64,000 nucleotides of DNA from the NCBI GenBank assembly GCA_963747595.1, contig CAVVFO010000002.1:1116001-1180000 (forward strand), written 5' to 3'. Below the pieces are notes generated by a model. The model was not told where the DNA came from, did not search any database, and saw only the letters and a program-made list of their open reading frames with translations. Numbering within the stretch: position 1 is the stretch's first letter; every line of letters starts with the position of its first letter. This DNA is from Oleiagrimonas sp963747595 (lineage in GTDB: Bacteria > Pseudomonadota > Gammaproteobacteria > Xanthomonadales > Rhodanobacteraceae). A program made the position numbers and the translations under genes. Below, one piece after another: positions 44,751-54,124 of this stretch.

Positions 44751-45956
44751 ATGACCGAAGCAACCACGACCGACCGTGCGCAGGCACTGGAAGCCGCGTT
44801 CGAACAATTCAATGCCACCTCCCGCGACCTGCAGAACGCCTGGGCGTCTCTGGAATCGCGCACCGCCGAGCTGACGCGCCAGCGCGATCAGGCGCAGCAA
44901 GCACAGCTGCGCGAACTGAAGGCGCGGGAACATCTGGCGCAACGCCTGCAATCCCTGCTGGAGGCCCTGCCCGCCGCGGCGCTCATGCTGGACAGCCACG
45001 GGCGCATCTGCGAATGCAATGCCGGTGCTCATGACCTGCTGGGCGAGCCGCTGCGCGATCACCGCTGGCAGGATGTCGCCGCGCGTGCACTGCGTGCCGA
45101 GAGCGATATCGACGGCACGCCGCGGCTGGCCGACGGCCGCCGCCTGAACCTGTCACGCCGCGCCATGGCGGATGGCGGCAGCGTGCTGCTGCTGACCGAC
45201 GACAGCGCGGACCACGCCCGCCGCAGCGGCGTGGAGCGGCAGCGTCGCCTGGCGGAAATGGACAGCATGAACGCGCGCCTGGCGCATCAGCTGCGCACGC
45301 CGCTGGCCACCGCCATGCTGTATCTGTCGCGTCTTGCAGATGGCGATCTGGAGGCCGATACCGCCAGCCGCATCGGCGGCAAGGCACTGGACCGTTTGCG
45401 CGACCTGCAACAACTCATCGACAGCACCCTGGCCCTGGCCCGCGGCGATACCGGCGCCGAGGAAACCATTGCCCTGGGGACGCTGCTGGATGAGGTCCGT
45501 CACCTGTCTGCCAGCCGCGCCGATGCCGACAACCGCATCGGGTTCCAGCAGCCATTGCATATCCTCAATGTGCGCGGCCAGCGGCAGCTGCTGTCGAGCG
45601 CGCTGCTGAACCTGATCGAGAATAGCCTGGCCTTCGGCGACCATGTGCAGGTCGATATCCGTCACGACGATCACCGGGTGCACCTGCATGTCAGCGACGA
45701 CGGCCCGGGTGTGACCGGGGCCGATGCCGCACGCATTTTTGAACCGTTCTTCACCACCCGACCCGATGGCAATGGCCTGGGGCTGTCCATGGCGCGCTCC
45801 ATCGCCGAGGCCCACGGCGGCTCGCTGAGACTGGCATCGAGCGGGAAAGGCGCCTGCTTCGTGCTGACCCTGCCGCGCGCCGAAAGCGGCACCTGGCTGG
45901 ACAGCGGACCATTGCTGGCGGCAGGAGCGACACATGCAGCCGGGAGCACGCCATGA
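44751..45956 (+). CDS. fleS: Cytoplasmic sensor histidine kinase FleS
   Basis: 401 residues, no membrane helix. A coiled-coil N-terminus (about residues 10-65) is followed by a PAS-like domain (ALPAAALMLDSHGRICECNA). The HisKA box RLAHQLRTPLATAML carries the phospho-His. The HATPase has LLNLIENSLAFG (N box), VSDDGPGV (G1) and EPFFTTRPDGNGLGLSM (F and G2). It would phosphorylate FleR, whose gene overlaps as ATGA. The ATG at 44751 lies just after the promoter; an upstream in-frame ATG precedes it. Confidence 0.9.
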   Translation: MTEATTTDRAQALEAAFEQFNATSRDLQNAWASLESRTAELTRQRDQAQQAQLRELKAREHLAQRLQSLLEALPAAALMLDSHGRICECNAGAHDLLGEPLRDHRWQDVAARALRAESDIDGTPRLADGRRLNLSRRAMADGGSVLLLTDDSADHARRSGVERQRRLAEMDSMNARLAHQLRTPLATAMLYLSRLADGDLEADTASRIGGKALDRLRDLQQLIDSTLALARGDTGAEETIALGTLLDEVRHLSASRADADNRIGFQQPLHILNVRGQRQLLSSALLNLIENSLAFGDHVQVDIRHDDHRVHLHVSDDGPGVTGADAARIFEPFFTTRPDGNGLGLSMARSIAEAHGGSLRLASSGKGACFVLTLPRAESGTWLDSGPLLAAGATHAAGSTP

Positions 45957-47287
45957 ACGTGCAGACGCGATCGGCCGTGCTGATCGTCGAGGACGACCCT
46001 GCACTGCGTGAAGCGCTTTGCGACACCCTGGGCATGGCCGACGTGCCGGTGCGCCATGCCGCCAATGGCGAGCAGGCGCTGCGCCAGCTGGCCGACGGCG
46101 GCATCGCGCTGGTGGTCAGCGACGTGCAGATGCAGCCGCTGGATGGCTACGCCTTGCTGGCACGCATCCGCCACGCCCATCCGCACCTGCCCGTGGTGAT
46201 GATGACCGCGCACGGCACCATCGAACATGCGGTGCGTGCCATGCGCGACGGCGCCAGCGATTATCTGGTCAAGCCATTCGAAGCCCGGCAGCTGGTGACG
46301 CTGGCGCAGCGTTTCCTGCCGCCGCAGACCAGCGGCAACGGCCCGGTTGCCGCCGATCCCGGCAGCCGCCAGCTGCTGCAGCTGGCCACGCGCGTTGCCA
46401 TGAGCGATGCCACCGTCATGATCTCCGGCGAGAGCGGCACCGGCAAGGAAGTGATCGCCCGGCACATTCATCAGCAGTCGCCGCGAGGCGACGGCCCCTT
46501 CGTGGCCATCAACTGCGCGGCCATTCCCGAAAGCATGCTGGAGGCGACGCTGTTCGGCCACGACAAGGGCGCCTTCACCGGCGCCGGGAGCAGCCGCGCC
46601 GGCAAGTTCGAGCAGGCCCAGGGCGGCACGCTGCTGCTGGACGAGGTCTCGGAAATGGCTCTGCCGCTGCAGGCCAAACTGCTGCGCGTGCTGCAGGAGC
46701 GCGAAGTGGAGCGTATCGGCGGACGCGGCAGCATTGCCCTGGATGTGCGCGTCATCGCCACCACCAATCGTCAGCTGCGTGACGAAGTCAGCGCCGGCCG
46801 CTTCCGCGAGGATCTGTTCTATCGCCTGCACGTGCTGCCGCTGCGCCTGTCGCCATTGCGCGAACGCCGCGGCGACATCCTGCCGCTGACCCGACAACTG
46901 ATGGCAGGCCACTGCCGCCACATGCAACGCACGCCGCCGAACCTGAGCGTGGCCGCGGAAGCTGCGCTGCAGGCGCACGACTGGCCGGGCAACGTGCGCG
47001 AACTGGACAACCTGATCCAGCGCTCGCTGATCCTCGGCGCTGGCGACGCGCTGGATGTCGCCGACCTGCAGTTCGAGGATATCGGCGGCTCCACCGCACC
47101 CACCCGGAGCGCCGCCCCCGCCGGCGACCTGTCGGGCATCGTGCGCCGCAACGAGGATACGGCCATTCTCGACGCCCTCGAACGTCACCCGCGTAACCGT
47201 CGCGCCGCAGCATCGCATCTGGGCATCAGCGAACGCACCCTGCGCTACAAGCTGGCGCGTCTGCGTGCCGACGGCGCGGTCGTATGA
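45953..47287 (+). CDS. fleR: Sigma-54-dependent response regulator FleR
   Basis: 444 residues. An intact receiver (LIVEDDPALREA, VVSDVQMQPLDGY with the phospho-acceptor Asp, MMTAHG, YLVKPF), then an AAA+ domain (SGESGTGKEVIARH, FGHDKGAFTGAG, GTLLLDEVSEM) and a Fis-like C-terminal helix-turn-helix (RNRRAAASHLGISERTLRYKL). It activates sigma-54 promoters of the middle flagellar genes such as fliE. A REP-like repeat and an IS110 copy follow before fliE. Confidence 0.92.
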   Translation: MNVQTRSAVLIVEDDPALREALCDTLGMADVPVRHAANGEQALRQLADGGIALVVSDVQMQPLDGYALLARIRHAHPHLPVVMMTAHGTIEHAVRAMRDGASDYLVKPFEARQLVTLAQRFLPPQTSGNGPVAADPGSRQLLQLATRVAMSDATVMISGESGTGKEVIARHIHQQSPRGDGPFVAINCAAIPESMLEATLFGHDKGAFTGAGSSRAGKFEQAQGGTLLLDEVSEMALPLQAKLLRVLQEREVERIGGRGSIALDVRVIATTNRQLRDEVSAGRFREDLFYRLHVLPLRLSPLRERRGDILPLTRQLMAGHCRHMQRTPPNLSVAAEAALQAHDWPGNVRELDNLIQRSLILGAGDALDVADLQFEDIGGSTAPTRSAAPAGDLSGIVRRNEDTAILDALERHPRNRRAAASHLGISERTLRYKLARLRADGAVV

Positions 47288-47383
47288 CCCTGTCCGCCAC
47301 CTCGACAGTGATTGAACCGACTTCGTTGTGCGCCTTGGGACACGTCGTCTGTCGTCGCGCAACGACAACTGCCGCGCATGCAC

Positions 47384-47510
47384 GGCGGCTCGGGGAACGC
47401 AGTGACGGAGCCGCCTGCTTGCGAGAAGGTCGGATGATTTTTGGCAAGCAGGCGGATCCGTCGCGTTGCTCCCGACTGCAAGAAGTCCCCTTGCGGGATT
47501 GATCCACCCT
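47384..47510. repeat. REP-like inverted repeat interrupted by IS copy 1
   Basis: Left arm GGCGGCTCGGGGAACGCAGT then GACGGAGCCGCC; right arm GCAAGCAGGCGGATCCGTCGC then a degraded outer part ending GATCCACCCT. The terminal ACG expected after CCACCCT is found on the other side of the IS at 48835-48837, so the insertion split the end of the repeat. Confidence 0.85.
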
Positions 47511-47629
47511 TGTATGTTGGCTTTGCCCGTATTTTCACCCCCATTCACAAGCAAGAGAGAGTGGGCCTGTGTCAGCTGGAGATGCGACCCAGCATGATGC
47601 ATGGTGTTCCAGTTCCCGGGTAGGCCGTA

Positions 47630-47745
47630 CCACCCTGGAGGCGAGATGATCTCGACCTCGTACGTAGAGCGGCCCCCCGCCTCATTGCCCACCGCGTGGA
47701 GTATCCGGAAGCCGGTTCAATGTGAGCCGGACTTCGCATCACAAG
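47630..47745 (+). ncRNA. Candidate bridge RNA core, IS copy 1
   Basis: In order along the leader: CCACCCT at 47630-47636 equals the left target flank plus core. CGTAG at 47663-47667 is the reverse complement of the right target CTACG. GAGTATC at 47699-47705 equals the right IS end at 48827-48833 (the left donor in the circle). ACAAG at 47741-47745 is the reverse complement of CTTGT at the left IS end (right donor). Small hairpins lie between each pair (CGAG/CTCG at 47642-47654; CCGG/CCGG at 47712-47730). The coordinates give only the guide span; the RNA ends are unknown. Confidence 0.75.
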
Positions 47746-47818
47746 GTCGCAGCGGCATCAAATGCGAGGTCGGGGAGCCTGAGAACATTCTTGCGCATAT
47801 CCAGCGAGGTGTCAGTCC

Positions 47819-48817
47819 ATGAGCACGACATATGTCGGTATCGATATCGGAGCCAAATCGGCCGTGATGGCGTGGCGCGCACACGAGCGCACGCTGGGCA
47901 CGACATCGTTCAAGCAGACGGTGACCGGACACGCCGAACTGGTCAAAAAACTGCACACACTCAACCCCACGTGCGTGGTGCTCGAAGCAACCGGGGTGTA
48001 CTACTTTGACCTGGCTCTTGCGCTGATGCAGGCCTCCTTGCCGGTGGCCGTCATTAACCCGCGCAGTTACCACCACTTTGCCAAGTTAAAGCTAACGCAG
48101 ACCAAGACCGACGCGACAGATGCCGCCTTGCTGGCCGAGTACGGCCAATGCCTGAAACCCACGCTTTGGGTGGCTCCAGAGCCACATCACTTGACCCTGC
48201 GTGACATCGGCCGTCAACTCAATCGGATTGTGGCTGCGCGCACCCAAGCCAAGAACCGACTCCATGCACTGCGCGCTCGACACGGCACGCTGCCCCTGTT
48301 GCTGGACGATGAGGTGGAGGCCATCGACACGTTTGATGCGCGCATTCCACGGTTGACCGCAGCGGCCATGGAGCAGATCCGCGCGTCGAGCGAGTTGACC
48401 GCCCACTACACGCACCTGTTTGCCGCCAAGGGAATTGGTCAGACATCGGCGATCGCCCTGTTGGCCGAGCTGTGCGTCTTGCCGCGTGACCTCAAGGCTC
48501 CGCAAGTGAGTCGCCATGCCGGGCTGGACGTGCGCATCGTGCAGTCCGGGACCAGCGTGCACAAAGCGCCACGGCTGAGCAAGGCCGGCAATGCGTATCT
48601 GCGCAGCGCGCTGTACATGCCTGCCCTGAGTGCCTCCGCCCACGATCCGCGCGCCCATGCCTTCTACGTGGCTCTGCAAGGCCGCGGCAAGAAGAAGATG
48701 CAGGGTATCGCCGCCATCATGCGCAAATACCTCACCGGCGCTTGGGCCTGCATGCGCAACAATGAACCCTTCGACTCCACCAAGCTGTTCAGCGATATTC
48801 ACGTCGCTGAGGCTTGA
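47819..48817 (+). CDS. IS110-family DEDD transposase/recombinase, copy 1
   Basis: 332 residues. The N-terminal RuvC-like domain has GIDIGAKS (Asp9), VVLEATG (Glu56) and KTDATDAALLA (Asp98, Asp101), the DEDD tetrad of the family. The C-terminal Tnp_20 domain has the G-I-G-Q-T-S helix-hairpin-like motif and VQSGTSVHKAPRLSKAGNAY, with Ser243 in the place of the conserved nucleophile. It appears intact. It differs from copy 2 at three residues: Asn49 (Lys), Pro177 (Ala) and Thr321 (Ile), with copy 2 in brackets. Confidence 0.95.
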   Translation: MSTTYVGIDIGAKSAVMAWRAHERTLGTTSFKQTVTGHAELVKKLHTLNPTCVVLEATGVYYFDLALALMQASLPVAVINPRSYHHFAKLKLTQTKTDATDAALLAEYGQCLKPTLWVAPEPHHLTLRDIGRQLNRIVAARTQAKNRLHALRARHGTLPLLLDDEVEAIDTFDARIPRLTAAAMEQIRASSELTAHYTHLFAAKGIGQTSAIALLAELCVLPRDLKAPQVSRHAGLDVRIVQSGTSVHKAPRLSKAGNAYLRSALYMPALSASAHDPRAHAFYVALQGRGKKKMQGIAAIMRKYLTGAWACMRNNEPFDSTKLFSDIHVAEA

Positions 48818-48873
48818 CCGGAAACAGAGTATCTACGCCTGTCGACACGGTCGTATGAACCGATCCATGCAGC

Positions 48874-48889
48874 TGGCACGGGTTGTGCA
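48874..48889 (+). promoter_or_regulatory. Sigma-54 promoter for the fliE operon
   Basis: TGGCAC-GGGTT-GTGCA keeps the GG and GC pairs at the right spacing. It starts 40 bp downstream of the IS right end and 58 bp upstream of fliE, so the insertion left it intact but may have separated it from upstream activator sites. Confidence 0.87.
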
Positions 48890-48931
48890 TCAAGACCCCT
48901 GTCACACCCGCTTACGCGAAGGAAAACCGTC

Positions 48932-49255
48932 ATGAGTCAAATAGACGTCAACAGTTTGCTGCAGCAAATGCGCAGCCTCAGCTCGCAGGTGGAGATGCCT
49001 GCGTCCAGCAGCATCGAGCCGACCGCCAAGGACGGCACCTTCGGCGATCTGCTGCGTCATTCCATTGACGAGGTGGCCGCCAGCCAGAACAAGGCCGGCG
49101 CGGCCGAAAATGCCTTCGAACGCGGCGATCCGAACATGTCCCTGAGCCAGGTGATGGTGATGTCGCAGAAGGCCGGCCTGTCCTTCCGCGCCATGAACGA
49201 GGTGCGCAACAAGCTGGTGGATGCGTACAAGAACGTCATGAACATGCCGATCTGA
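48932..49255 (+). CDS. fliE: Flagellar MS-ring/rod adaptor FliE
   Basis: 107 residues ending with the family signature GDPNMSLSQVMVMSQKAGLS and FRAMNEVRNKLVDAYKNVMNMPI. It joins the MS ring to the proximal rod and is the first exported substrate. It heads fliEFGHIJ. GAAGGAAAA precedes the ATG. Confidence 0.95.
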   Translation: MSQIDVNSLLQQMRSLSSQVEMPASSSIEPTAKDGTFGDLLRHSIDEVAASQNKAGAAENAFERGDPNMSLSQVMVMSQKAGLSFRAMNEVRNKLVDAYKNVMNMPI

Positions 49256-49337
49256 TCGGGTCCGCCCGACGCACGCCGACACAGTACACATCCGCTACCT
49301 GTCGCTTTTCCACATGCATTGATCCGACGACATCTCC

Positions 49338-51035
49338 ATGGCCGACAACTCCATCGCAACTTCCGCAAACGGCGATCATGCCGCACGCTTCGATTCGTTG
49401 AAAAGCGTGGTGCGCACACCGGCGGCGCGACAGTTGCTCATGCTGGTGGGCATCGCCGCCGCCGTGGCCATTGGCGTCGCCGTGGTGCTGTGGTCACGCA
49501 GCCCCAACTACGGCCTGCTGTACGGCAACCTCGGGCAGAAGGATGCCGCCAGCATCACGCAGATCCTGCAGGCCGGCGGCACGCCCTACAAACTCAGCGG
49601 CGACGGCAGCAGCATCATGGTGCCCAATGACCAGCTGGCACACCTGCGCCTGAAACTGGCTGCGCAGGGATTGCCCAAGGGCAGTTCACAGGCCAGTTCG
49701 CTCGGCGACCCCAACTCGCCGTTCGGCATGAGCGATCTGGCCGAACGCACGCATTACCAGCAGATGCTGGAAAGCGACCTGGCCAACACCATCGACAGCC
49801 TGGATTCGATCAAGGCGTCGCGCATTCACCTGGCCCTGCCCAAGCCATCGGCCTTCATCCGCGACAACAGCCCGGCCAGCGCCTCGGTGGTGGTGGAGCT
49901 GTATCCCGGGCGCCAGCTCGGGGCCAGCCAGGTGGCGGCAATCGTGCATCTTGTCGCCGCCAGCGTGCCCGCCCTGGATCCACGCCAGGTCTCGGTGATC
50001 GATCAGCAAGGCCAGCTGCTGACCACCAATGATCCCGACAGTCCGGCGGCGCAGGGCGATACCCAGCTGCGCCTGACCAACCGCATCGAGGACAACTACG
50101 CCAGCCGCGTGGAGCATCTGCTGACCCCGCTGGTGGGCGCCGGCAAGGTTCACGCGCAGGTCTACGCCGACGTGGATTTCACCCACTCCGAGCAGGCGCA
50201 GGAAACATACGGCCCCAAGCAGGGCATGCTGCGCAGCGAGCAGGTGAGCCAGTCCTCGCGCCCCGCAGGCAGCACACAGGCCAACATTCCAGGTGCACTC
50301 AGCAACCAACCGCCCGGCACGACATCGCAACCCACGGCCGCGAACCCCGCCGGCGGGCCCGGCAACGTCAGCGGCAACGCCGTGGCAAAGAACGGCAAGA
50401 GCTCGCAATCGAAGACATCGGGCACGCCCGAGCAGACCTCCAGCAGCGCCACGCGCAACTACGAACTCAACCGCACCATCGCCCACGTGGTCAATCCGGC
50501 AGGCCGGGTTTCACGCCTGACCGTGGCCGTGGTGGTCGACGACAAGCAGGTCGCGGGCAAGGACGGCAAGATCCAGAGCGTGCCGTTCAGCAAGCAGGAA
50601 CTGGCCCGCATGACCGACCTGACCAAGAACGCGGTGGGTTTCGATGCCAAGCGCGGCGACAGTGTCAGCGTCATCAACGAGGCCTTCCAGCACGCGCCGG
50701 ATGCCGCCATGCCCTCCAGCATGCCGTTCTGGCAGCGGCCGGGGTTCGGCAGCTGGGTAAAGCAGGGCCTGGGCGTGCTGCTGGTGCTGGCGCTGGTGTT
50801 CGGTCTGCTGCGACCGGCCATGCGCGGCTTGATGCGTGGCGGTGATGACGACGCGCCTCGGGCGCTACCGGCCAGCGCCACAGCGACCCGTGAAAGCGAA
50901 TCCGTCGACGTGGCGCCCGCCGCCCATGCACTGGCGTACGAGCAACAGATCAGCCTGGCCAAGCGCATGGCGGCGGAAAATCCCAAACAGGTCGCGCAAG
51001 TGGTGAAGAACTGGGTGGCTGCAGATGGCGCCTAA
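49338..51035 (+). CDS. fliF: Flagellar MS-ring protein FliF
   Basis: 565 residues, the normal length. A first membrane helix lies at about residues 34-54 (LLMLVGIAAAVAIGVAVVLW). The periplasmic part has NYGLLYGNLGQKDAASI and RIHLALPKPSAFIRD. A Ser/Gly/Thr-rich linker spans about residues 320-375. A second membrane helix lies at about 475-495, followed by a FliG-binding cytoplasmic tail. It overlaps fliG by 11 bp. Confidence 0.95.
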   Translation: MADNSIATSANGDHAARFDSLKSVVRTPAARQLLMLVGIAAAVAIGVAVVLWSRSPNYGLLYGNLGQKDAASITQILQAGGTPYKLSGDGSSIMVPNDQLAHLRLKLAAQGLPKGSSQASSLGDPNSPFGMSDLAERTHYQQMLESDLANTIDSLDSIKASRIHLALPKPSAFIRDNSPASASVVVELYPGRQLGASQVAAIVHLVAASVPALDPRQVSVIDQQGQLLTTNDPDSPAAQGDTQLRLTNRIEDNYASRVEHLLTPLVGAGKVHAQVYADVDFTHSEQAQETYGPKQGMLRSEQVSQSSRPAGSTQANIPGALSNQPPGTTSQPTAANPAGGPGNVSGNAVAKNGKSSQSKTSGTPEQTSSSATRNYELNRTIAHVVNPAGRVSRLTVAVVVDDKQVAGKDGKIQSVPFSKQELARMTDLTKNAVGFDAKRGDSVSVINEAFQHAPDAAMPSSMPFWQRPGFGSWVKQGLGVLLVLALVFGLLRPAMRGLMRGGDDDAPRALPASATATRESESVDVAPAAHALAYEQQISLAKRMAAENPKQVAQVVKNWVAADGA

Positions 51036-52041
51036 GACCAACATTTCTCCCAGCGGCGCCGAACGCGCCGCCATCCTGCTGCTCTCGCTGGGCGAGGCCG
51101 ATGCGGCACAGGTGCTCAAGCATCTGGAAGCGCGCGACGTGCAGACAGTGGGCAGCGCCATGGCCGGGCTGAAAAAAGTCTCGCGCGAACAGGTCAACGA
51201 GGCGCTGACCCATTTCACCAATGAAGTCAGCGACAACACCTCATTCGGCGTGGGCACCGACGACTACATCCGCGCGGTACTGACCAGCGCGCTGGGCGAA
51301 ACCAAGGCCGGCAGTCTCATCGACCGCATCCTCACCGGCCGCAGCAGCAAGGGCCTGGAGTCGCTGAAGTGGATGGAAAGCCGTGCCATCGCCGAAATGG
51401 TCGGCCAGGAGCATCCGCAGATCATCGCCCTGATCCTGTCGCACCTGGAACCGGACCAGGCCGCCGAAGTCATCGGCTACCTGCCCGAACGCAACCGCAG
51501 CGACATCATCATGCGCGTGGCCACCATGGACGGCGTACAGCCGCACGCGCTCAACGAGCTGGACGAGATCATGGAGCGCCAGTTCTCCGGCACCTCCAAC
51601 AAGCTCAAGTCCGCCACGGTCGGCGGCCTGAAATCCGCCGCCGACATCCTCAACCACATGGAATCGGCGCGTGAAGCCGAACTGATGGAAACCATCCGCG
51701 GCGCGGACGAAACGCTGAGCCAGCGCATCGAGGAACTGATGTTCGTGTTCGACGACCTGGCCGGGCTGGATGATCGCAGCATACAAACGCTGCTGCGCGA
51801 AGTGGCCTCCGATCAGCTGATCGTGGCCCTCAAGGGGGCCGAGCCGGAGATCCGCGAAAAGATCTTCGCCAACATGTCCACGCGCGCCGGCGACATGCTG
51901 CGCGAGGACCTGGAAGCCAAGGGCCCGGTGCGCCTGAGCGACGTCGACACCGCGCAGAAAGAGATTCTCGCCGCCGCCAAGCGGTTGGCGGACAGCGGCC
52001 AGATCAACCTCGGCGGCGGCAATTCGGAAGACTACGTATGA
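51025..52041 (+). CDS. fliG: Flagellar motor switch protein FliG
   Basis: 338 residues: SGAERAAILLLSLGEADAAQ (FliF-binding domain), the middle EHPQIIALILSHLEPDQAAE with the EHPQ motif, and the C-terminal torque helix with LMFVFDDLAGLDDRSIQTLL and the charged residues that meet MotA. It is the rotor part of the C-ring. It overlaps fliF by 11 bp and fliH by 4 bp. Confidence 0.96.
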   Translation: MAPKTNISPSGAERAAILLLSLGEADAAQVLKHLEARDVQTVGSAMAGLKKVSREQVNEALTHFTNEVSDNTSFGVGTDDYIRAVLTSALGETKAGSLIDRILTGRSSKGLESLKWMESRAIAEMVGQEHPQIIALILSHLEPDQAAEVIGYLPERNRSDIIMRVATMDGVQPHALNELDEIMERQFSGTSNKLKSATVGGLKSAADILNHMESAREAELMETIRGADETLSQRIEELMFVFDDLAGLDDRSIQTLLREVASDQLIVALKGAEPEIREKIFANMSTRAGDMLREDLEAKGPVRLSDVDTAQKEILAAAKRLADSGQINLGGGNSEDYV

Positions 52042-52706
52042 CCGTGCTGCAACCCATCGTGCCGCGCGAGGAGATCGCCAGCGCCGAACGCTGGACCGTC
52101 CCCAGCGTGGAGCCCTCGTCACGCAGCCACGAGCCGCCTCGCCCCACCGTGGCCGAGCTGGAAGAGATCACCGAACAGGCACGCCGCGAAGGCTTCGAGC
52201 AGGGCCTGGCGCAGGGCCGCGATGCAGCACAAACCGAACTGCGCACGCAGGTTGCCCGCCTGGGACGCCTGTATGACGCCATGGCGCGTCCGCTGGCGGA
52301 CATCGACGACACGGTGGAACACGAGCTGGCACATCTGGCGGTACTGATCGCGCGGCGGGTGATCGGCCACAGCATCCGCACCCGGCCGGAAACGCTGCTG
52401 CCGCTGGTTCGCGACCTGATCACGCAACTGCCCGCACAGACCCGCCAATTGCGCATTCATGTGCACCCGGAGGATGCGGCACTGCTGCGCGATCACCTGG
52501 GCGACCTGGCGGACCGGGGCTGGCGCATCGAGGAATCCCCGCAGCTGCAACGCGGCGATTGCCAACTGCAATCGGAGCACTCGCGCGTGGATGCGCGCGT
52601 GGCCAGCCGATTGCAGGCCGTGGTCGACGCAGTGCTCGACGGTGAAGAAGCCGGCATGGACGATGGCGTCTCGCAGGAAACGCACAATACCGGCGGCATG
52701 TCATGA
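52038..52706 (+). CDS. fliH: Flagellar export ATPase regulator FliH
   Basis: 222 residues. The central coil EEITEQARREGFEQGLAQGRDAAQTELRT includes the ExxRxxGFxxG-type FliH pattern, then a C-terminal V-type ATPase-E-like domain (LAHLAVLIARRVIGHSIRTRPETLL). It anchors FliI to the C-ring. It is overlapped by fliI (ATGA). Confidence 0.9.
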   Translation: MTVLQPIVPREEIASAERWTVPSVEPSSRSHEPPRPTVAELEEITEQARREGFEQGLAQGRDAAQTELRTQVARLGRLYDAMARPLADIDDTVEHELAHLAVLIARRVIGHSIRTRPETLLPLVRDLITQLPAQTRQLRIHVHPEDAALLRDHLGDLADRGWRIEESPQLQRGDCQLQSEHSRVDARVASRLQAVVDAVLDGEEAGMDDGVSQETHNTGGMS

Positions 52707-54124
52707 ACGATGCCGTGGCGCAGCCCGATGCCGCGCGCTCGATGCGCTGGCGCGAACGCCTCCAGGCACGCGCCAGCCGCGCCGAACAGGTCCGCAACAC
52801 CTCGGTCGACGGCGTGCTGCGCCGCGTGGTCGGGCTGACCCTGGAAGCCGTGGGCTGCGAAGCCCCCGTGGGCGCACGTTGCCTGGTGGACAGCGCCGAC
52901 GGGCCGCCCCTGGACACCGAAGTGGTGGGCTTTGCCGAAGGCCGCCTGCTGCTGATGCCCACCGGCGAACTGCACGGCATCATGCCCAATGCCCGCGTGC
53001 GCCCGGCGCCCGGCAGCAACGCCATGCCCGTAGGCGATGCGCTGCTGGGCCGCGTGGTCGATGCCAACGGCGTGCCACTGGACGGCAAGGGCCCGCTGCT
53101 GGCCACGCAGAGCGCGCCACTGAAACGCCCGGCCATCAACCCCATGCAGCGCCAGCCGATCCACCAGCCGCTGGATGTCGGCGTGCGCGCCATCAACGCC
53201 CTGCTGAGCGTGGGCCGCGGCCAGCGCATGGGCCTGTTCGCCGGTTCCGGCGTGGGCAAATCCACATTGCTGGGCATGATGACCCGCTTCACCGATGCCG
53301 ACGTGGTGGTGGTGGGACTGATCGGCGAACGTGGCCGCGAGGTCAAGGAATTCGTCGACGACATCCTGGGTGAACATATTCTCGACGAGCAGGGCTGCCC
53401 GCGCGCCAGCGTCATCGCCGCGCCCGCCGACGCACCGCCATTGACGCGCCTGCGCGGCGCGCAACTGGCGACGGCCGTGGCCGAACATTTTCGCGACCAG
53501 GGCAAGCGCGTGCTGCTGCTGATGGATTCGCTGACCCGCTATGCGCAGGCGCAGCGCGAGATCGCCCTGGCCATCGGCGAGCCGCCGGCCACCAAGGGCT
53601 ATCCGCCCTCCGTGTTCGCCATGCTGCCCGCGCTGGTGGAGCGCGCCGGCAACGACGCCGAGGGCCGCGGCTCCATTACCGCCTTCTACACCGTACTCAC
53701 CGAGGGCGACGACCACCGCAGCGATCCCATCGCCGACGCCGCGCGCGCCATCCTGGACGGCCACGTGGTGCTGTCCCGCGATCTGGCCGAAGCCGGCCAT
53801 TACCCGGCCATCGACATCGAGGCCTCGATCAGTCGCGTGATGCCCGCGGTCACCAGCCGCGAGCATCAGCGCAACGCGCAGCATTTCCGCCAGATCTATT
53901 CCGCGTACCGCCAGCAGCGCGACCTGATCAACATCGGCGCCTACCAGAAAGGCAGCGATCCACGCGTGGACGAGGCCATCGAGCTGTGGCCTACCCTGAC
54001 GGCGTTCCTGCAGCAGGAAACCGGCCAGTCGGTGGGCTTCGACGCGGCGACCCGCACGCTGGGTGACATCCTTCCCCAGCGCGAGGCCCCGCCACCGCGG
54101 CAACCTGACGGAGCCACCCCATGA
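52703..54124 (+). CDS. fliI: Flagellar type III export ATPase FliI
   Basis: 473 residues, an F1-beta-like hexameric ATPase. Walker A is FAGSGVGKSTLLG; GLIGERGREVKEF and VLLLMDSLTRYAQAQREIAL are the catalytic Glu and Walker B regions; GEPPATKGYPPSVFAMLPAL is the family signature. It powers substrate unloading for export. It overlaps fliH and fliJ by 4 bp each. Confidence 0.96.
   Translation: MNDAVAQPDAARSMRWRERLQARASRAEQVRNTSVDGVLRRVVGLTLEAVGCEAPVGARCLVDSADGPPLDTEVVGFAEGRLLLMPTGELHGIMPNARVRPAPGSNAMPVGDALLGRVVDANGVPLDGKGPLLATQSAPLKRPAINPMQRQPIHQPLDVGVRAINALLSVGRGQRMGLFAGSGVGKSTLLGMMTRFTDADVVVVGLIGERGREVKEFVDDILGEHILDEQGCPRASVIAAPADAPPLTRLRGAQLATAVAEHFRDQGKRVLLLMDSLTRYAQAQREIALAIGEPPATKGYPPSVFAMLPALVERAGNDAEGRGSITAFYTVLTEGDDHRSDPIADAARAILDGHVVLSRDLAEAGHYPAIDIEASISRVMPAVTSREHQRNAQHFRQIYSAYRQQRDLINIGAYQKGSDPRVDEAIELWPTLTAFLQQETGQSVGFDAATRTLGDILPQREAPPPRQPDGATP

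Larger units (their letters stand above)
47511..48834 (+). mobile_element. IS110-family insertion sequence, copy 1
   Basis: A 1,324-bp element bounded by a CT dinucleotide on both sides (47509-47510 and 48833-48834), with no inverted terminal repeats and no longer target duplication. The left 308 bp is non-coding leader, then the transposase, then 17 bp. It is nearly identical to 55893-57216, in the same orientation. It lies between fleR and the fliE promoter and does not break a gene. A long leader and short right end fit the IS110 group rather than the IS1111 group. Confidence 0.92.

Noticed and set aside
47722..48009. Separate small gene overlapping the IS110 transposase start
   Set aside because: It is a frame-shifted reading across the leader and the transposase start, with no recognisable motif; the transposase itself is intact.
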